From assembly GCA_958295695.1 (NCBI GenBank), contig OY282363.1, positions 2,298,225-2,362,224 of the forward strand: a stretch of DNA of 64,000 nucleotides. The letters are read 5' to 3'. Source of the DNA: an uncultured Alphaproteobacteria bacterium (lineage in GTDB: Bacteria; Pseudomonadota; Alphaproteobacteria; SP197). Of the stretch, positions 15,706 to 26,014 are shown piece after piece. The translations under genes and the position numbers were made by a program. The notes below the pieces were generated by a model. That model made no database searches. It was not told where the DNA came from and saw nothing but the letters and a program-made list of their open reading frames with translations. The first letter of the stretch is position 1; every line of letters begins with the position of its first letter.

Positions 15706-16910
15706 GGCTCCCGATGGCAGCGACCGACGACAACGCGCCGCGCCTTCCCATCCTGGCGTTCTGCGCCGGCCACCTGGCGATCGACTGGCCGCACGGCGCG
15801 CTGTGGATTCTGCTCCCGGCCATCGCCGTGGCCATGGACCTGACGCCCTCGGACCTGGGGCTGCTCGTGGGGCTCACGGCGGTCGGCGCGACGGCGAGCC
15901 TCGTTCCCGCCGGCATCGTCAGCGACCACGTCAGCCGGCGCGGGCCCCTTTTCGTCGCCACGTTCGTCTGGGTGGCGGCGGGTTACGGACTCGCGAGCCT
16001 CGCGCCCGACTTCTGGACACTGACGCTGATGCTGGCGGCCGCCGGCATGGGCGCCTCGGCCTGGCATCCCCTGGCGACGGGCACGCTGACCCAGACGACG
16101 CGGGGGCGGCGGGCGCGGGTGCTGGGCGTCCACGCCATGGGCGGCACGCTCGCCGAGGTGTTCGCGCCCGTGCTGACCGGAGCGCTTCTGGTCCATCTCG
16201 ACTGGCGCGAGGGTCTGCAGCTCGCCATCATCCCGGCTCTTGCGATGGGATTCGTTTTCTTCCGCGTCCGAGCGCGCCTGACCGTCAACATCGCGACCGA
16301 GGCGAGCATGGCCGACCTGCGGGACATGGCGCGGCGGTGGGGTAGCCGCGCCGGCCTCGCGCTTGTCGCGACGATCGGCGTCTACAACATGGCGGTCATG
16401 GCCGTGCTGGCCATGGCCACGCTCTACATCGTGACCGACCTCGGCTTCTCGGAGCTTTGGGCCGGCGTCGCCTTCGCCGCCATGATCCTGGCGGGAGCCG
16501 TGCTCCAGCCGGTCATGGGCCAGCTTTCGGACGCCCTGGGCCGCCGCGGGGTGTTCGCCGGCGCCTTGCTCTGCGCCACGCCCCTCGGGCTGCTCCTGCC
16601 CTTCGTCGGCGCGCCCTGGCTCGCCCTGGGCTTCCTGATCGCGATGATCGGCGCGTTCTACGGCGTGCGTTCGGTGGTTCTGGCCCTGGCCATCGACTTC
16701 GCGGGCAAGCGCGAGGGAACCACCCTGGGGTTGGCCTTCGTGCTGATGGACGGCGTCGGCGCGGCGGGCGCTTTCCTGGGCGGTTGGGTCGGCGAGGCCG
16801 GTCTCGCCTGGTCCTTCGCGCTGGCTTCGGTGTTCGCCGCGGTCTCGGCCGTCATCGCGCTGGGTTCATCGCTCGGCCTCCCGAGAATTCAGGCGGAGCC
16901 GGCGGAGTGA
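15702..16910 (+). CDS. major facilitator superfamily transporter embedded in the his operon
   Basis: 402 residues with about 12 hydrophobic segments. GIVSDHVSRRGPLF near residue 67 is the loop 2-3 signature of MFS proteins, and GASAWHPLATG and GVHAMGGTLAEVFAP resemble the fosmidomycin-resistance (Fsr) branch. The solute is not predictable. The ATG at 15702 overlaps the hisF stop, and its TGA overlaps the hisA GTG, so it is translated as part of the histidine operon. A second ATG at 15714 is possible. An exporter of histidine or of a pathway intermediate is one idea from context only. Confidence 0.88.
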   Translation: MRLPMAATDDNAPRLPILAFCAGHLAIDWPHGALWILLPAIAVAMDLTPSDLGLLVGLTAVGATASLVPAGIVSDHVSRRGPLFVATFVWVAAGYGLASLAPDFWTLTLMLAAAGMGASAWHPLATGTLTQTTRGRRARVLGVHAMGGTLAEVFAPVLTGALLVHLDWREGLQLAIIPALAMGFVFFRVRARLTVNIATEASMADLRDMARRWGSRAGLALVATIGVYNMAVMAVLAMATLYIVTDLGFSELWAGVAFAAMILAGAVLQPVMGQLSDALGRRGVFAGALLCATPLGLLLPFVGAPWLALGFLIAMIGAFYGVRSVVLALAIDFAGKREGTTLGLAFVLMDGVGAAGAFLGGWVGEAGLAWSFALASVFAAVSAVIALGSSLGLPRIQAEPAE

Positions 16911-18181
16911 TCGTTCCCTCGATCGACCTGATGAGCGGCCAGGCGGTCCAGCTCGTCGGCGGCCGGGAGACGGCGATCGAGGCCGGCGATCCCCGACCGA
17001 TCGCCGAGCGCTTCCGCGTCGCGGGCGAGATCGCCGCGATCGATCTCGACGCCGCGCTCGGCCGGGGCGACAACCGGGCCCTGATCGAGGAGCTCGTGAC
17101 CATCGCGCCATGCCGGGTGGGCGGCGGCGTCCGCGACGTCGAAACGGCCGTCCGCTGGCTCGACGCGGGCGCGCGCAAGGTCATCCTGGGCACGGCGGCA
17201 AGTGCGGACGTCTTGTCCCGCCTCCCCCGCGACCGCGTGATCGCCGCGCTCGACGCGGTCGACGGCGAGGTCGTGACCCATGGCTGGACGACGAAGACCG
17301 GCGCCTCGGTCGAGGAACGCATGGCCGAACTGCGCGGTCTCGCGGGCGGATTCCTCGTCACCTTCGTCGAGCGCGAGGGGCGCATGCGGGGCCCGGACAT
17401 CGAGGCCGTACGCCGCCTCCGGCAAGCCGCCGGCGACGCGGCGCTGACCGTCGCGGGCGGCTTCGCCACGGCCGGGGACATCGCCGCCGCCGACAGGGCC
17501 GGGGCCGACGCCCAGGTCGGCATGGCCCTCTATTCCGGCGCGCTCCATCTCGCCGACGCCATCGCCGCGCCGCTCGTCGGCGACCGGCCCGATGGGTTGT
17601 GGCCCACCGTCGTCTGCGACGAGCACGACCGGGCCCTGGGCCTCGTCTACTCCGATGCGGAGAGCCTGCGGGCGGCCGTCGACCGCGGGGTCGGCGCCTA
17701 CCGGTCCCGTTCGCGCGGCCTTTGGATCAAGGGCGAGACCTCGGGCGCGACCCAGGAGTTGCTCGGGATCGGCCTCGACTGCGACCGCGACGCTCTGCGC
17801 TTCACCGTGCGCCAGGCCGGCAAGGGATTCTGCCATCTCGGCACCCGGTCCTGCTGGGGCGAGGACCGGGGCCTCCCGGCGCTCGCCCGCCTGATCGCCG
17901 AACGCCGCCGGGAGGCGCCGGCGGCGTCCTACACCCGGCGCCTGTTCGAGGAAGCGGGCCTGCTGGAGGCGAAGCTGCGGGAAGAGGCCGACGAGCTCGG
18001 CGAGGCCCGGGATCCCGCCGAGGTCGCCAGGGAGGCGGCCGACGCGATCTATTTCGCTCTCGTCGCCGCGGCGCGGGCCGGCGTCTCCCTCGCGGAGGTC
18101 GAGCGCGAGCTGGACCTGCGCCGCCTCAGGGTGGTCCGCCGTCCGGGCGACGCGAAACGGCGAGCCGACCGCGAACGCTGA
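16907..18181 (+). CDS. hisA-hisIE: HisA-HisI-HisE triple fusion: ProFAR isomerase / PR-AMP cyclohydrolase / PR-ATP pyrophosphatase
   Basis: 424 residues with three activities in a row. Residues 1 to about 222 are a HisA barrel (SIDL with catalytic Asp near residue 5; LDAVDG with the second Asp; VGGGVRD). Residues 226-330 are HisI: DRPDGL, LGLVYS, SRSRGLWIKGETSG, DCDRDAL at 291-297, then GFCHLGTRSC with the metal Cys/His. Residues 335-424 are HisE (SYTRRLF at 341-347, EEADELGEA). Wording and order from DRPDGL to the final RRPGDAK closely follow fungal HIS4 as I remember it, unlike ordinary bacterial HisI or HisIE. The GTG start overlaps the MFS stop. HisA's third motif is unusual (TFVEREGR where TDIxRDG is normal). 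Confidence 0.9.
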   Translation: MIVPSIDLMSGQAVQLVGGRETAIEAGDPRPIAERFRVAGEIAAIDLDAALGRGDNRALIEELVTIAPCRVGGGVRDVETAVRWLDAGARKVILGTAASADVLSRLPRDRVIAALDAVDGEVVTHGWTTKTGASVEERMAELRGLAGGFLVTFVEREGRMRGPDIEAVRRLRQAAGDAALTVAGGFATAGDIAAADRAGADAQVGMALYSGALHLADAIAAPLVGDRPDGLWPTVVCDEHDRALGLVYSDAESLRAAVDRGVGAYRSRSRGLWIKGETSGATQELLGIGLDCDRDALRFTVRQAGKGFCHLGTRSCWGEDRGLPALARLIAERRREAPAASYTRRLFEEAGLLEAKLREEADELGEARDPAEVAREAADAIYFALVAAARAGVSLAEVERELDLRRLRVVRRPGDAKRRADRER

Positions 18182-18210
18182 AAAAATCGTGCGCGACGGC
18201 GCTTGGGACC

Positions 18211-18239
18211 CTTGACCCCGCCGCAGTTTCGACTACATC
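18211..18239 (+). promoter_or_regulatory. groESL promoter
   Basis: CTTGACC at 18211-18217 and CTACATC at 18233-18239 can be read as a housekeeping promoter (TTGACC, 16 nt, TACATC) or as an alphaproteobacterial RpoH heat-shock promoter (CTTG, 18 nt, CTACATC). It ends five bases before the CIRCE element. Confidence 0.6.
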
Positions 18240-18243
18240 GTTG

Positions 18244-18270
18244 CTAGCACTCAAGTTCAACGAGTGCCAA
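18244..18270 (+). promoter_or_regulatory. CIRCE operator (HrcA binding site)
   Basis: CTAGCACTC, a 9-nt spacer, then GAGTGCCAA is a two-mismatch copy of the CIRCE inverted repeat. It lies between the promoter and groES, so HrcA repression of the chaperonin operon is expected. Confidence 0.92.
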
Positions 18271-18315
18271 CGGTCGTCCCGACTCTGAAAACCAGCGATC
18301 TCAGGAGGTTGAAGC

Positions 18316-20263
<1,948 letters not shown>

Positions 20264-20292
20264 TCCCTTCGGGATCGTTGACCGACCTTCGG

Positions 20293-20320
20293 GGGGGCCG
20301 CGGCATGCGCCGCGGCCCCC
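20293..20320 (+). terminator. groESL terminator
   Basis: A 12-bp perfect GC stem (GGGGGCCGCGGC with its complement), ATGC loop, followed by TTCGCGTT, lies 30 bases after the groEL stop. Confidence 0.75.
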
Positions 20321-20400
20321 TTCGCGTTCCGGAACGGCCCGCAGCCCTTGAACGTTCCCGCGCCCGGCGCTCTACTCCACGCGAGACCGGGGAGGGCGCC

Positions 20401-20703
20401 ATGTACAAGATCGACCCCAGCCGCACGGATCTGGCCGAGGAGTTCCGCGCCAAGCCGTTCGGCCCGCATGGCGCGGAGCTCCAGAAAGTGCTGAACGTCA
20501 TGCGCTGGGAGCCGATCGAGGGCAAACACGTGCTGGTCAACACCGTGCCCCACAAGGAATGGCGCCTGGCCCAGCTTCCCGGCAAGCGCGGCGCGCCGGT
20601 GACGCTGCACGAGGACGTGACGTTCACCGACCTCGGCGAGGCCGAGTGGCACATCTTCAAGCTGCGCTGGAAGAAGCACACGGGCGTCGAACTGGACGGC
20701 TGA
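20401..20703 (+). CDS. dimethylformamidase-like small (alpha) subunit
   Basis: A 100-residue soluble protein with no membrane segment. A KPFGPHGAELQKVLNVMRW block followed by a spaced HKEWRLAQLP matches, from memory, the NPFG..LQRVHNYFRM...EWDAYRIA pattern of the Paracoccus N,N-dimethylformamidase small subunit (about 130 residues). The match is reinforced by the large-subunit gene that starts 22 nt downstream. In the known enzyme the small subunit is a helical partner of the catalytic large subunit. GGGGAGGG precedes the ATG. It is the only small-subunit gene in a window with three large subunits. Confidence 0.7.
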   Translation: MYKIDPSRTDLAEEFRAKPFGPHGAELQKVLNVMRWEPIEGKHVLVNTVPHKEWRLAQLPGKRGAPVTLHEDVTFTDLGEAEWHIFKLRWKKHTGVELDG

Positions 20704-20725
20704 GCGCGGCATCGGTCCCACGGCC

Positions 20726-22966
20726 ATGGCCTTCGATTACCGGCGGCGCATTCTCGGCTACGCCGACCGGATCAGCGTGCGGCCCGGCCACGACATCGCC
20801 TTCAAGATCGGCCTCGAGGGACACGAACGCTTCGACTTCAAGGTCGTGCGTGTGGTGTGCGGCGTGGAGACTCCGCAAGGCGCGCCCTACAGGGAGGTCG
20901 AGATCGAGACGGCGGCGGACGGCAGCCACCCGGGCCGCGTCCAGCGGATCGACGCGGGTTCCTACGGCGTCGTGCCCAAGGCGCCCGTTCTCGACCGGCT
21001 GTCGAGCTTCACCTTCCAGGCCTTCGTCATGCCGACCTTGCCGGGCGACGGCCGGCAGGCCCTGTTCGGCCGTGGCTCCGGCCCGGGACGGCCGGGCTTC
21101 TCGGCGATCCTCGACGAGGACGGCGCCCTGGCGCTGATGGTGAGCGACGGCGGCAAGCCGGTCACCGTCTCGACCGGCGCGCCCATGCTGGCGTGGAAGT
21201 GGGCCTTCGTCTCGGCGAGCTACGATGCCGAAACCGGCGACGTGGAGCTGCGGCAGGAGCCCGACGAACGCTACGTTTCGGCCGACAGCTTCGCGCATGT
21301 CGTCGGCAAGGCGCCCAGGGGCGTCGTGTTCGCCGCCGAACACGATCTCCACATCGCGGCCTGGCAGACGGGCCGGCACGAGGATGGGCGGCCGCGCATG
21401 ACGGGGCATTTCAACGGCCGCATCGACAGTCCGCGGCTGGCGTCCGGGGCGCTCGCCCACCGCGACATGCCGAGGCTGGCCCGCCTCGATCCCGCCCGCG
21501 CCGACCGGCTCGTCGGCGCCTGGGACTTCAGCCGCGATATCCCGACCGACGCCTTCCCGGACCGTTCGGGCAACAACCTGCACGGCCGGCTGGTCAACCT
21601 GCCGACGCGCGCGGTTCCCGGCTATCTCTGGGACGGCTCTTGTCACGACTGGACCCGCGGGCCCGAGCACTACGGCGCGGTCCACTTCCACGACGACGAC
21701 CTCTACGACGCGGGCTGGGACACGACCGTCGCCATGACCGTGCCGGAGACCCTCAAGAGCGGCGTCTACGCCGCGCGCTGCCGGGCGGGGGGCGACGAGT
21801 TCCACATCCCCTTCTATGTCCGTCCCGCGCCGGGAGCGCCCAGGGCGAAGGTCGCCTTCCTGGGATCGACGGCGACCTACCTCGCCTACGCCAACAACCA
21901 CTGGCAGATCGACGAGGAGAAGGCCGAGGTCAAGCGAGGGCGGATCATCGCCTACACCGCCGACGAACTGTTCCTGAACGAGCGGCGCGACCTGGGGCTT
22001 TCGACCTACGACACGCACCGGGACGGCTCGGGCGTGGTCTACAGCTCGCGCCTGCGTCCCATCGTGCTGAACTTCAACCCGAAGTCGACCGTCTGGAGCT
22101 TCAACGCCGACACCCACGTGACCGGCTGGCTGGAACACGAAGGCTTCGACTTCGACGTCGTGACCGACGAGGATGTCCACGAGGAGGGCGTCGCGGCCCT
22201 CCAGGATTACAACGTCATCGTCACCGGCGCGCACCCGGAATACTGGACGACCGCGATGTGGGACGCGCTGGCCGCCTATTTCGACCGTGGCGGGCGCATG
22301 ATGTATCTCGGCGGCAACGGCTTCTACTGGCGGATCGCATACCACCCGGAACGCCCCGGCACGGCGATCGAGGTCCGGCGCGCCGAATCGGGCGCGCGGT
22401 TCTGGGCCTCGCGGCCGGGAGAGTACCACCACAGCTTCACCGGCGAGTTGGGCGGCCTGTGGAAGCGCATCGGTCGGCCGCCGCAGTCGCTGGTGGGCGT
22501 CGGCACCTTCGCCACCGGCTTCGACCGCTGCGGCTGGTACGTCAAGGAACCGGGCGTCGACGAGAACCCCCGCGCCGCCTGGATCTTCGAGGGCGTCGAG
22601 GGCGACATCATCGGCGATTTCGGCGCGCTGGGCGGCGGCGCGGCGGGAATCGAGCTCGACGGCGTCGACGAAGCCCTGGGCTCGCCGCCCGACGTCATCG
22701 TGCTGGCCCGCTCCGACGGCCATTCCGCCTACTACATGCAGAGCCCCGACGAGATCGTCTTCAACCACGCCGCCGTCACCGGCGACGCCAACCGCCGGGT
22801 TCGCGCCGACATGATCTACTACACCTTGCCGTCGGGCGCGGGCGTCTTCGCCACCGGCTCGATCAGCTGGGCCGCGAGCCTCGGCTGGAACGGATACGAC
22901 AACGATGTCGCGCGGATCGCCGGCAACGTGCTGCGCCGCTTCGCGGACGACGAGGCTCTGCCGTGA
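20726..22966 (+). CDS. N,N-dimethylformamidase-like large (beta) subunit, copy 1
   Basis: 746 residues, close to the roughly 760 of Paracoccus DMFase. A jellyroll/LamG-like N-terminal half (to about 290) precedes a catalytic domain with HFHDDDLYDAGWD near 326. Tyr388 (in YLAYAN), Tyr428 (in TYDTHRDGSG) and Glu505 (in HPEYW) keep the spacing of the two-tyrosine-one-carboxylate iron site known from DMFase (Tyr399/Tyr440/Glu521 from memory). Expected reaction: hydrolysis of a small N-alkyl formamide or similar amide to amine and acid. The true substrate is unknown. It is co-transcribed with the small subunit. Confidence 0.85.
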   Translation: MAFDYRRRILGYADRISVRPGHDIAFKIGLEGHERFDFKVVRVVCGVETPQGAPYREVEIETAADGSHPGRVQRIDAGSYGVVPKAPVLDRLSSFTFQAFVMPTLPGDGRQALFGRGSGPGRPGFSAILDEDGALALMVSDGGKPVTVSTGAPMLAWKWAFVSASYDAETGDVELRQEPDERYVSADSFAHVVGKAPRGVVFAAEHDLHIAAWQTGRHEDGRPRMTGHFNGRIDSPRLASGALAHRDMPRLARLDPARADRLVGAWDFSRDIPTDAFPDRSGNNLHGRLVNLPTRAVPGYLWDGSCHDWTRGPEHYGAVHFHDDDLYDAGWDTTVAMTVPETLKSGVYAARCRAGGDEFHIPFYVRPAPGAPRAKVAFLGSTATYLAYANNHWQIDEEKAEVKRGRIIAYTADELFLNERRDLGLSTYDTHRDGSGVVYSSRLRPIVLNFNPKSTVWSFNADTHVTGWLEHEGFDFDVVTDEDVHEEGVAALQDYNVIVTGAHPEYWTTAMWDALAAYFDRGGRMMYLGGNGFYWRIAYHPERPGTAIEVRRAESGARFWASRPGEYHHSFTGELGGLWKRIGRPPQSLVGVGTFATGFDRCGWYVKEPGVDENPRAAWIFEGVEGDIIGDFGALGGGAAGIELDGVDEALGSPPDVIVLARSDGHSAYYMQSPDEIVFNHAAVTGDANRRVRADMIYYTLPSGAGVFATGSISWAASLGWNGYDNDVARIAGNVLRRFADDEALP

Positions 22967-23040
22967 AACGCATCCTGTCCTGCACCGACCGGCCGTGGGC
23001 CCGGCGAAACCGTCGCGCTCCACGCCGGCTCGCGCACCGC

Positions 23041-23066
23041 CGGCGAAGCGCCGCGGCGCTTCGCCG
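23041..23066 (+). terminator. hairpin between the two DMFase-like large-subunit genes
   Basis: A 12-bp perfect stem (CGGCGAAGCGCC / GGCGCTTCGCCG) lies 75 bases after the first large-subunit stop. There is no T-tract, so it may attenuate or protect mRNA instead of fully terminating. Confidence 0.45.
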
Positions 23067-23092
23067 AACCCGCGCCCTCAAGGAGAGAGACC

Positions 23093-25309
23093 ATGCGACG
23101 ACTTCTTGGATACGCCGACGAGATCAGCGTCCAGCCGGGGCGGACGATCGGCTTCAAGGTGTCCAGCGAGGACGCGGGCGCGTTCCGTCTGGAGGTCGTC
23201 CGCATCCGCTGCGGCGACGATTCGCCCGAAGGCCCGGGCCTGAAGCAGACGACGGTCGAGGCCGACGTCAACGGCGACTACCCGGCGCGGCGCCAGCGGA
23301 CCCAGGTCGGCTCCTTCGTGGCGGTCGACCGGCCCGACAGGTTCGCGCTCCGGAGCTTCACCCTCCAGGCGACGATCTGGCCGACGTTGCTCGACAAGGA
23401 AGACCAGACGGTCCTCGGCGCGTGGAACGCCGCCGACGGGGCGGGCTACGCGCTGGCCCTGCGCGGCGGCCAGGCCGTGCTGAGGATCGGCGACGGCGCC
23501 GGGATCGAGACCCTGGCCTCGGGCGCCGTCATGCACGAACGGCGGTGGTACTTCGTGGCCGCGACCTTCGACGCGGAGACCGGCGGGGCGACGGTCGTGC
23601 AGGAGCCGCTGGCGCGCTACGCGGGCGAGGCCGACAAGGGCTGCGCCGAGGGCGTCATGGCCGTGCGGCCGGGCGACGGCGGACGGTTCGTGATCGCCGG
23701 GCACAACGACCGGCGCGACGGCGGGCCGGTCGTCGCGGGCCTGTGCAACGGCAAGATCGACACGCCCGCCGTCGCCGGCGTCGCGCTCCCGCGGGCCGCG
23801 ATGGAGCGGCTCAAGGACCGCCGCATACCGCGCGGCCTCGGCGCGGATGTCGTCGCGCTGTGGGATTTCAGCCGGGAGATGGACGGCGTCGTGGCCCATG
23901 ACGTGAGCGCCAACCGGCTCCACGGCGCCATCGTCAACATGCCGACCCGCGCCATGAAGGGCTGGAACCACGACGGAAGCGAGATGGTCTGGACCCACAA
24001 GCCGGAGCACTACGGCGCGATCCACTTCCACGACGACGACCTCTACGACTGCGGCTGGGACACCGACGCGCGCTGGACCGTGCCCGAGGGGACGAGGAGC
24101 GGCGCCTATTGCGCCCATCTGACCCAGGGCGACCAGTGGTTCTACATCCCCTTCTACGTCCGTCCGCCCACGGGCAGGCCGACGGCCAGGCTCGCGCTGC
24201 TGATCGCGACCTGCAGCTACTACGCCTATGTCAACAACCACATGGGCTTCGACTGGGGGCCGCTGGGCGAGCACAGCAGCAACACCTTCACGATCTGGGA
24301 CATGGAGGACCTCCACCTCCACATGCGCCCCGAGCACGGCCTGTCGATGTACGACAACCACTCGGACGGCTCGGGCGTCGCCTACGCCTCGCGGCTGAGG
24401 CCCTTCATGCACATGGGTCCGCGCGCCCACCTCTGGCAGTACAACGCCGACACCCACATCACCGACTGGCTCGAGGAGAAAGGCGTCGCCTTCGACGTCA
24501 TCACCGACGACGACATGCACGCCGAAGGCGCGAGCCTTCTGGAGCACTACGACTGCGTGATGACGACGACGCATCCCGAGTACTACACGACGGCCATGAT
24601 GCACGCCCTGCTCGACCACCAGCGGAAGGGCGGACGCTTCATCTACATGGGCGGCAACGGCTTCTACTGGCGCGTCGCGCTGCATCCCAGGCTGCCGGGC
24701 ATAATGGAGATGCGCCGCGCCGAGGACGGCATGCGGAGCTGGATCGCGGACGGCGGCGAATACTACATGAGCTTCACCGGCGAGCTCGGCGGCCTGTGGC
24801 GGCGCAACGGCATGGCGCCCGAGACCGTCTGCGGCACGGGATTCGCGGCCCAGGGCTTCAACTTCGCCTCGCACTACCTGAGGACCGACGCCAGCGAGGA
24901 CCCGCGCGCGGCCTGGATCTTCGAGGGCGTCGGCCGCGACGAGAAGATCGGCGACTTCGGAACCGTCTTCGGCGGCGCGGCGGGCAGCGAGATCGACAGC
25001 ACGGACCACGAGGCGGGCACCCCGCCCCATGCGCTCGTGGTCGCCGAGGCGACCGAGTTCGGCGTCGATTTCCACTGGGTCAACGAGGAGTTCCACCACA
25101 CGCATTCGGCCGTCAACGGCGAGAACTGCCCCCACGTCCGCTGCGACATGGTGTTCTACGAGACGCCCAACGGCGGCGCGGTCTTCTCCACCAGCTCCAT
25201 CGCCTTCGCGGGATCGCTGGCGCACAACGGTTACGCCAACAACGTGAGCCGCCTGCTGGAGAACGTCGTCACGCGCTTCCTCGATCCCGAACCCTTCCCG
25301 GCGCCTTGA
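23093..25309 (+). CDS. N,N-dimethylformamidase-like large subunit, copy 2
   Basis: 738 residues, similar to the preceding gene from end to end (LGYADEISVQPG start; HFHDDDLYDCGWD; ANNVSRLLENV near the end). The putative iron ligands are Tyr379 (YYAYVNN), Tyr420 (MYDNHSDGSG) and Glu496 (HPEYYT), spaced 41 and 76 residues apart as in copy 1. AAGGAGAGAGACC just before the ATG is a strong ribosome-binding site. No separate small subunit adjoins it; it may share the one at 20401 or work alone. Tandem duplication followed by divergence towards another amide is my inference. Confidence 0.83.
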   Translation: MRRLLGYADEISVQPGRTIGFKVSSEDAGAFRLEVVRIRCGDDSPEGPGLKQTTVEADVNGDYPARRQRTQVGSFVAVDRPDRFALRSFTLQATIWPTLLDKEDQTVLGAWNAADGAGYALALRGGQAVLRIGDGAGIETLASGAVMHERRWYFVAATFDAETGGATVVQEPLARYAGEADKGCAEGVMAVRPGDGGRFVIAGHNDRRDGGPVVAGLCNGKIDTPAVAGVALPRAAMERLKDRRIPRGLGADVVALWDFSREMDGVVAHDVSANRLHGAIVNMPTRAMKGWNHDGSEMVWTHKPEHYGAIHFHDDDLYDCGWDTDARWTVPEGTRSGAYCAHLTQGDQWFYIPFYVRPPTGRPTARLALLIATCSYYAYVNNHMGFDWGPLGEHSSNTFTIWDMEDLHLHMRPEHGLSMYDNHSDGSGVAYASRLRPFMHMGPRAHLWQYNADTHITDWLEEKGVAFDVITDDDMHAEGASLLEHYDCVMTTTHPEYYTTAMMHALLDHQRKGGRFIYMGGNGFYWRVALHPRLPGIMEMRRAEDGMRSWIADGGEYYMSFTGELGGLWRRNGMAPETVCGTGFAAQGFNFASHYLRTDASEDPRAAWIFEGVGRDEKIGDFGTVFGGAAGSEIDSTDHEAGTPPHALVVAEATEFGVDFHWVNEEFHHTHSAVNGENCPHVRCDMVFYETPNGGAVFSTSSIAFAGSLAHNGYANNVSRLLENVVTRFLDPEPFPAP

Positions 25310-25338
25310 CCGTCATGACGCAGCGCCCGCGGCCCCGG

Positions 25339-25830
25339 TCAATCCGCGTCGTCGAACCAGCCGGCCGTGGCCTCGCTCCAGCGGCCCAGGAACGCATCCA
25401 TGGTCTCGGGCTGGCGCGCCGCCGCGACCGCGCCCCGGGGAATCTCGAACCACGGCTGGGCGCTGTCGGTCCAGAGATGGCCGATCGGCCGGAGGACGTC
25501 GGCGTTGTCGAGCGAACCCGCCTTGACCGAAACGATGTCGGGGTCGCGGTCGCCGACATGGAACAGCCGGCTTCCGCACGTCGGACAAAAGTGGCATTCG
25601 AGCCGGGCGCCGCTGTCCGTGGGCCGGGTCCAGACCTTCATGGACGCCCAGTCGACCGACAAGGCCGCGCGCTCGACCGGCATCGACATCCCGAAGGCCG
25701 ACGACGACTGCGCCTGGCATTCGGCGCAGTGACAGCAGTAGAGCGTGAGGGGACGCTTCGAAACGCGGTAGCGGACCGCCCCGCACTGGCACCCGCCGGC
25801 GAGCGGCAAGGAGACGCGACATTCACCCAT
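25339..25830 (-). CDS. GFA/CENP-V family zinc protein (glutathione-dependent formaldehyde-activating-like)
   Basis: 163 residues of the GFA fold. Cysteines come in the expected sets: GGCQCGAVRY near the N-terminus, CCHCAECQ in the middle and CHFCPTCGSRLF later, enough for two zinc sites. GFA proteins were linked to S-hydroxymethylglutathione formation from formaldehyde; most members are uncharacterised. Its place beside amide hydrolases that could release formyl or methyl groups makes a one-carbon role attractive but unproven. GGGAGGTC before the ATG at 25830 decides the start over a longer frame to 25893. Confidence 0.85.
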   Translation of the reverse strand: MGECRVSLPLAGGCQCGAVRYRVSKRPLTLYCCHCAECQAQSSSAFGMSMPVERAALSVDWASMKVWTRPTDSGARLECHFCPTCGSRLFHVGDRDPDIVSVKAGSLDNADVLRPIGHLWTDSAQPWFEIPRGAVAAARQPETMDAFLGRWSEATAGWFDDAD

Positions 25831-26014
25831 TTTTGACCTCCCGGACCAAGACTTGCCCAAATGCGGCAACATAAAGGGACATGCGTGACGCAAACATGTC
25901 GAAACCGCCAGCGGATTCCGCCATGATTGACTGGACTCGTCGCGTTCGCCTGCCGGTCAGCCGGACGCGGCGGCGGTTCCGAACCAAGAAACCCGTTCCA
26001 TGGGAGACACCGAC

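Noticed and set aside
20401-20703. Treating the 100-residue gene as unrelated hypothetical
   Set aside because: Its motif pattern and position fit a DMFase small subunit, so it was annotated as such with moderate confidence.
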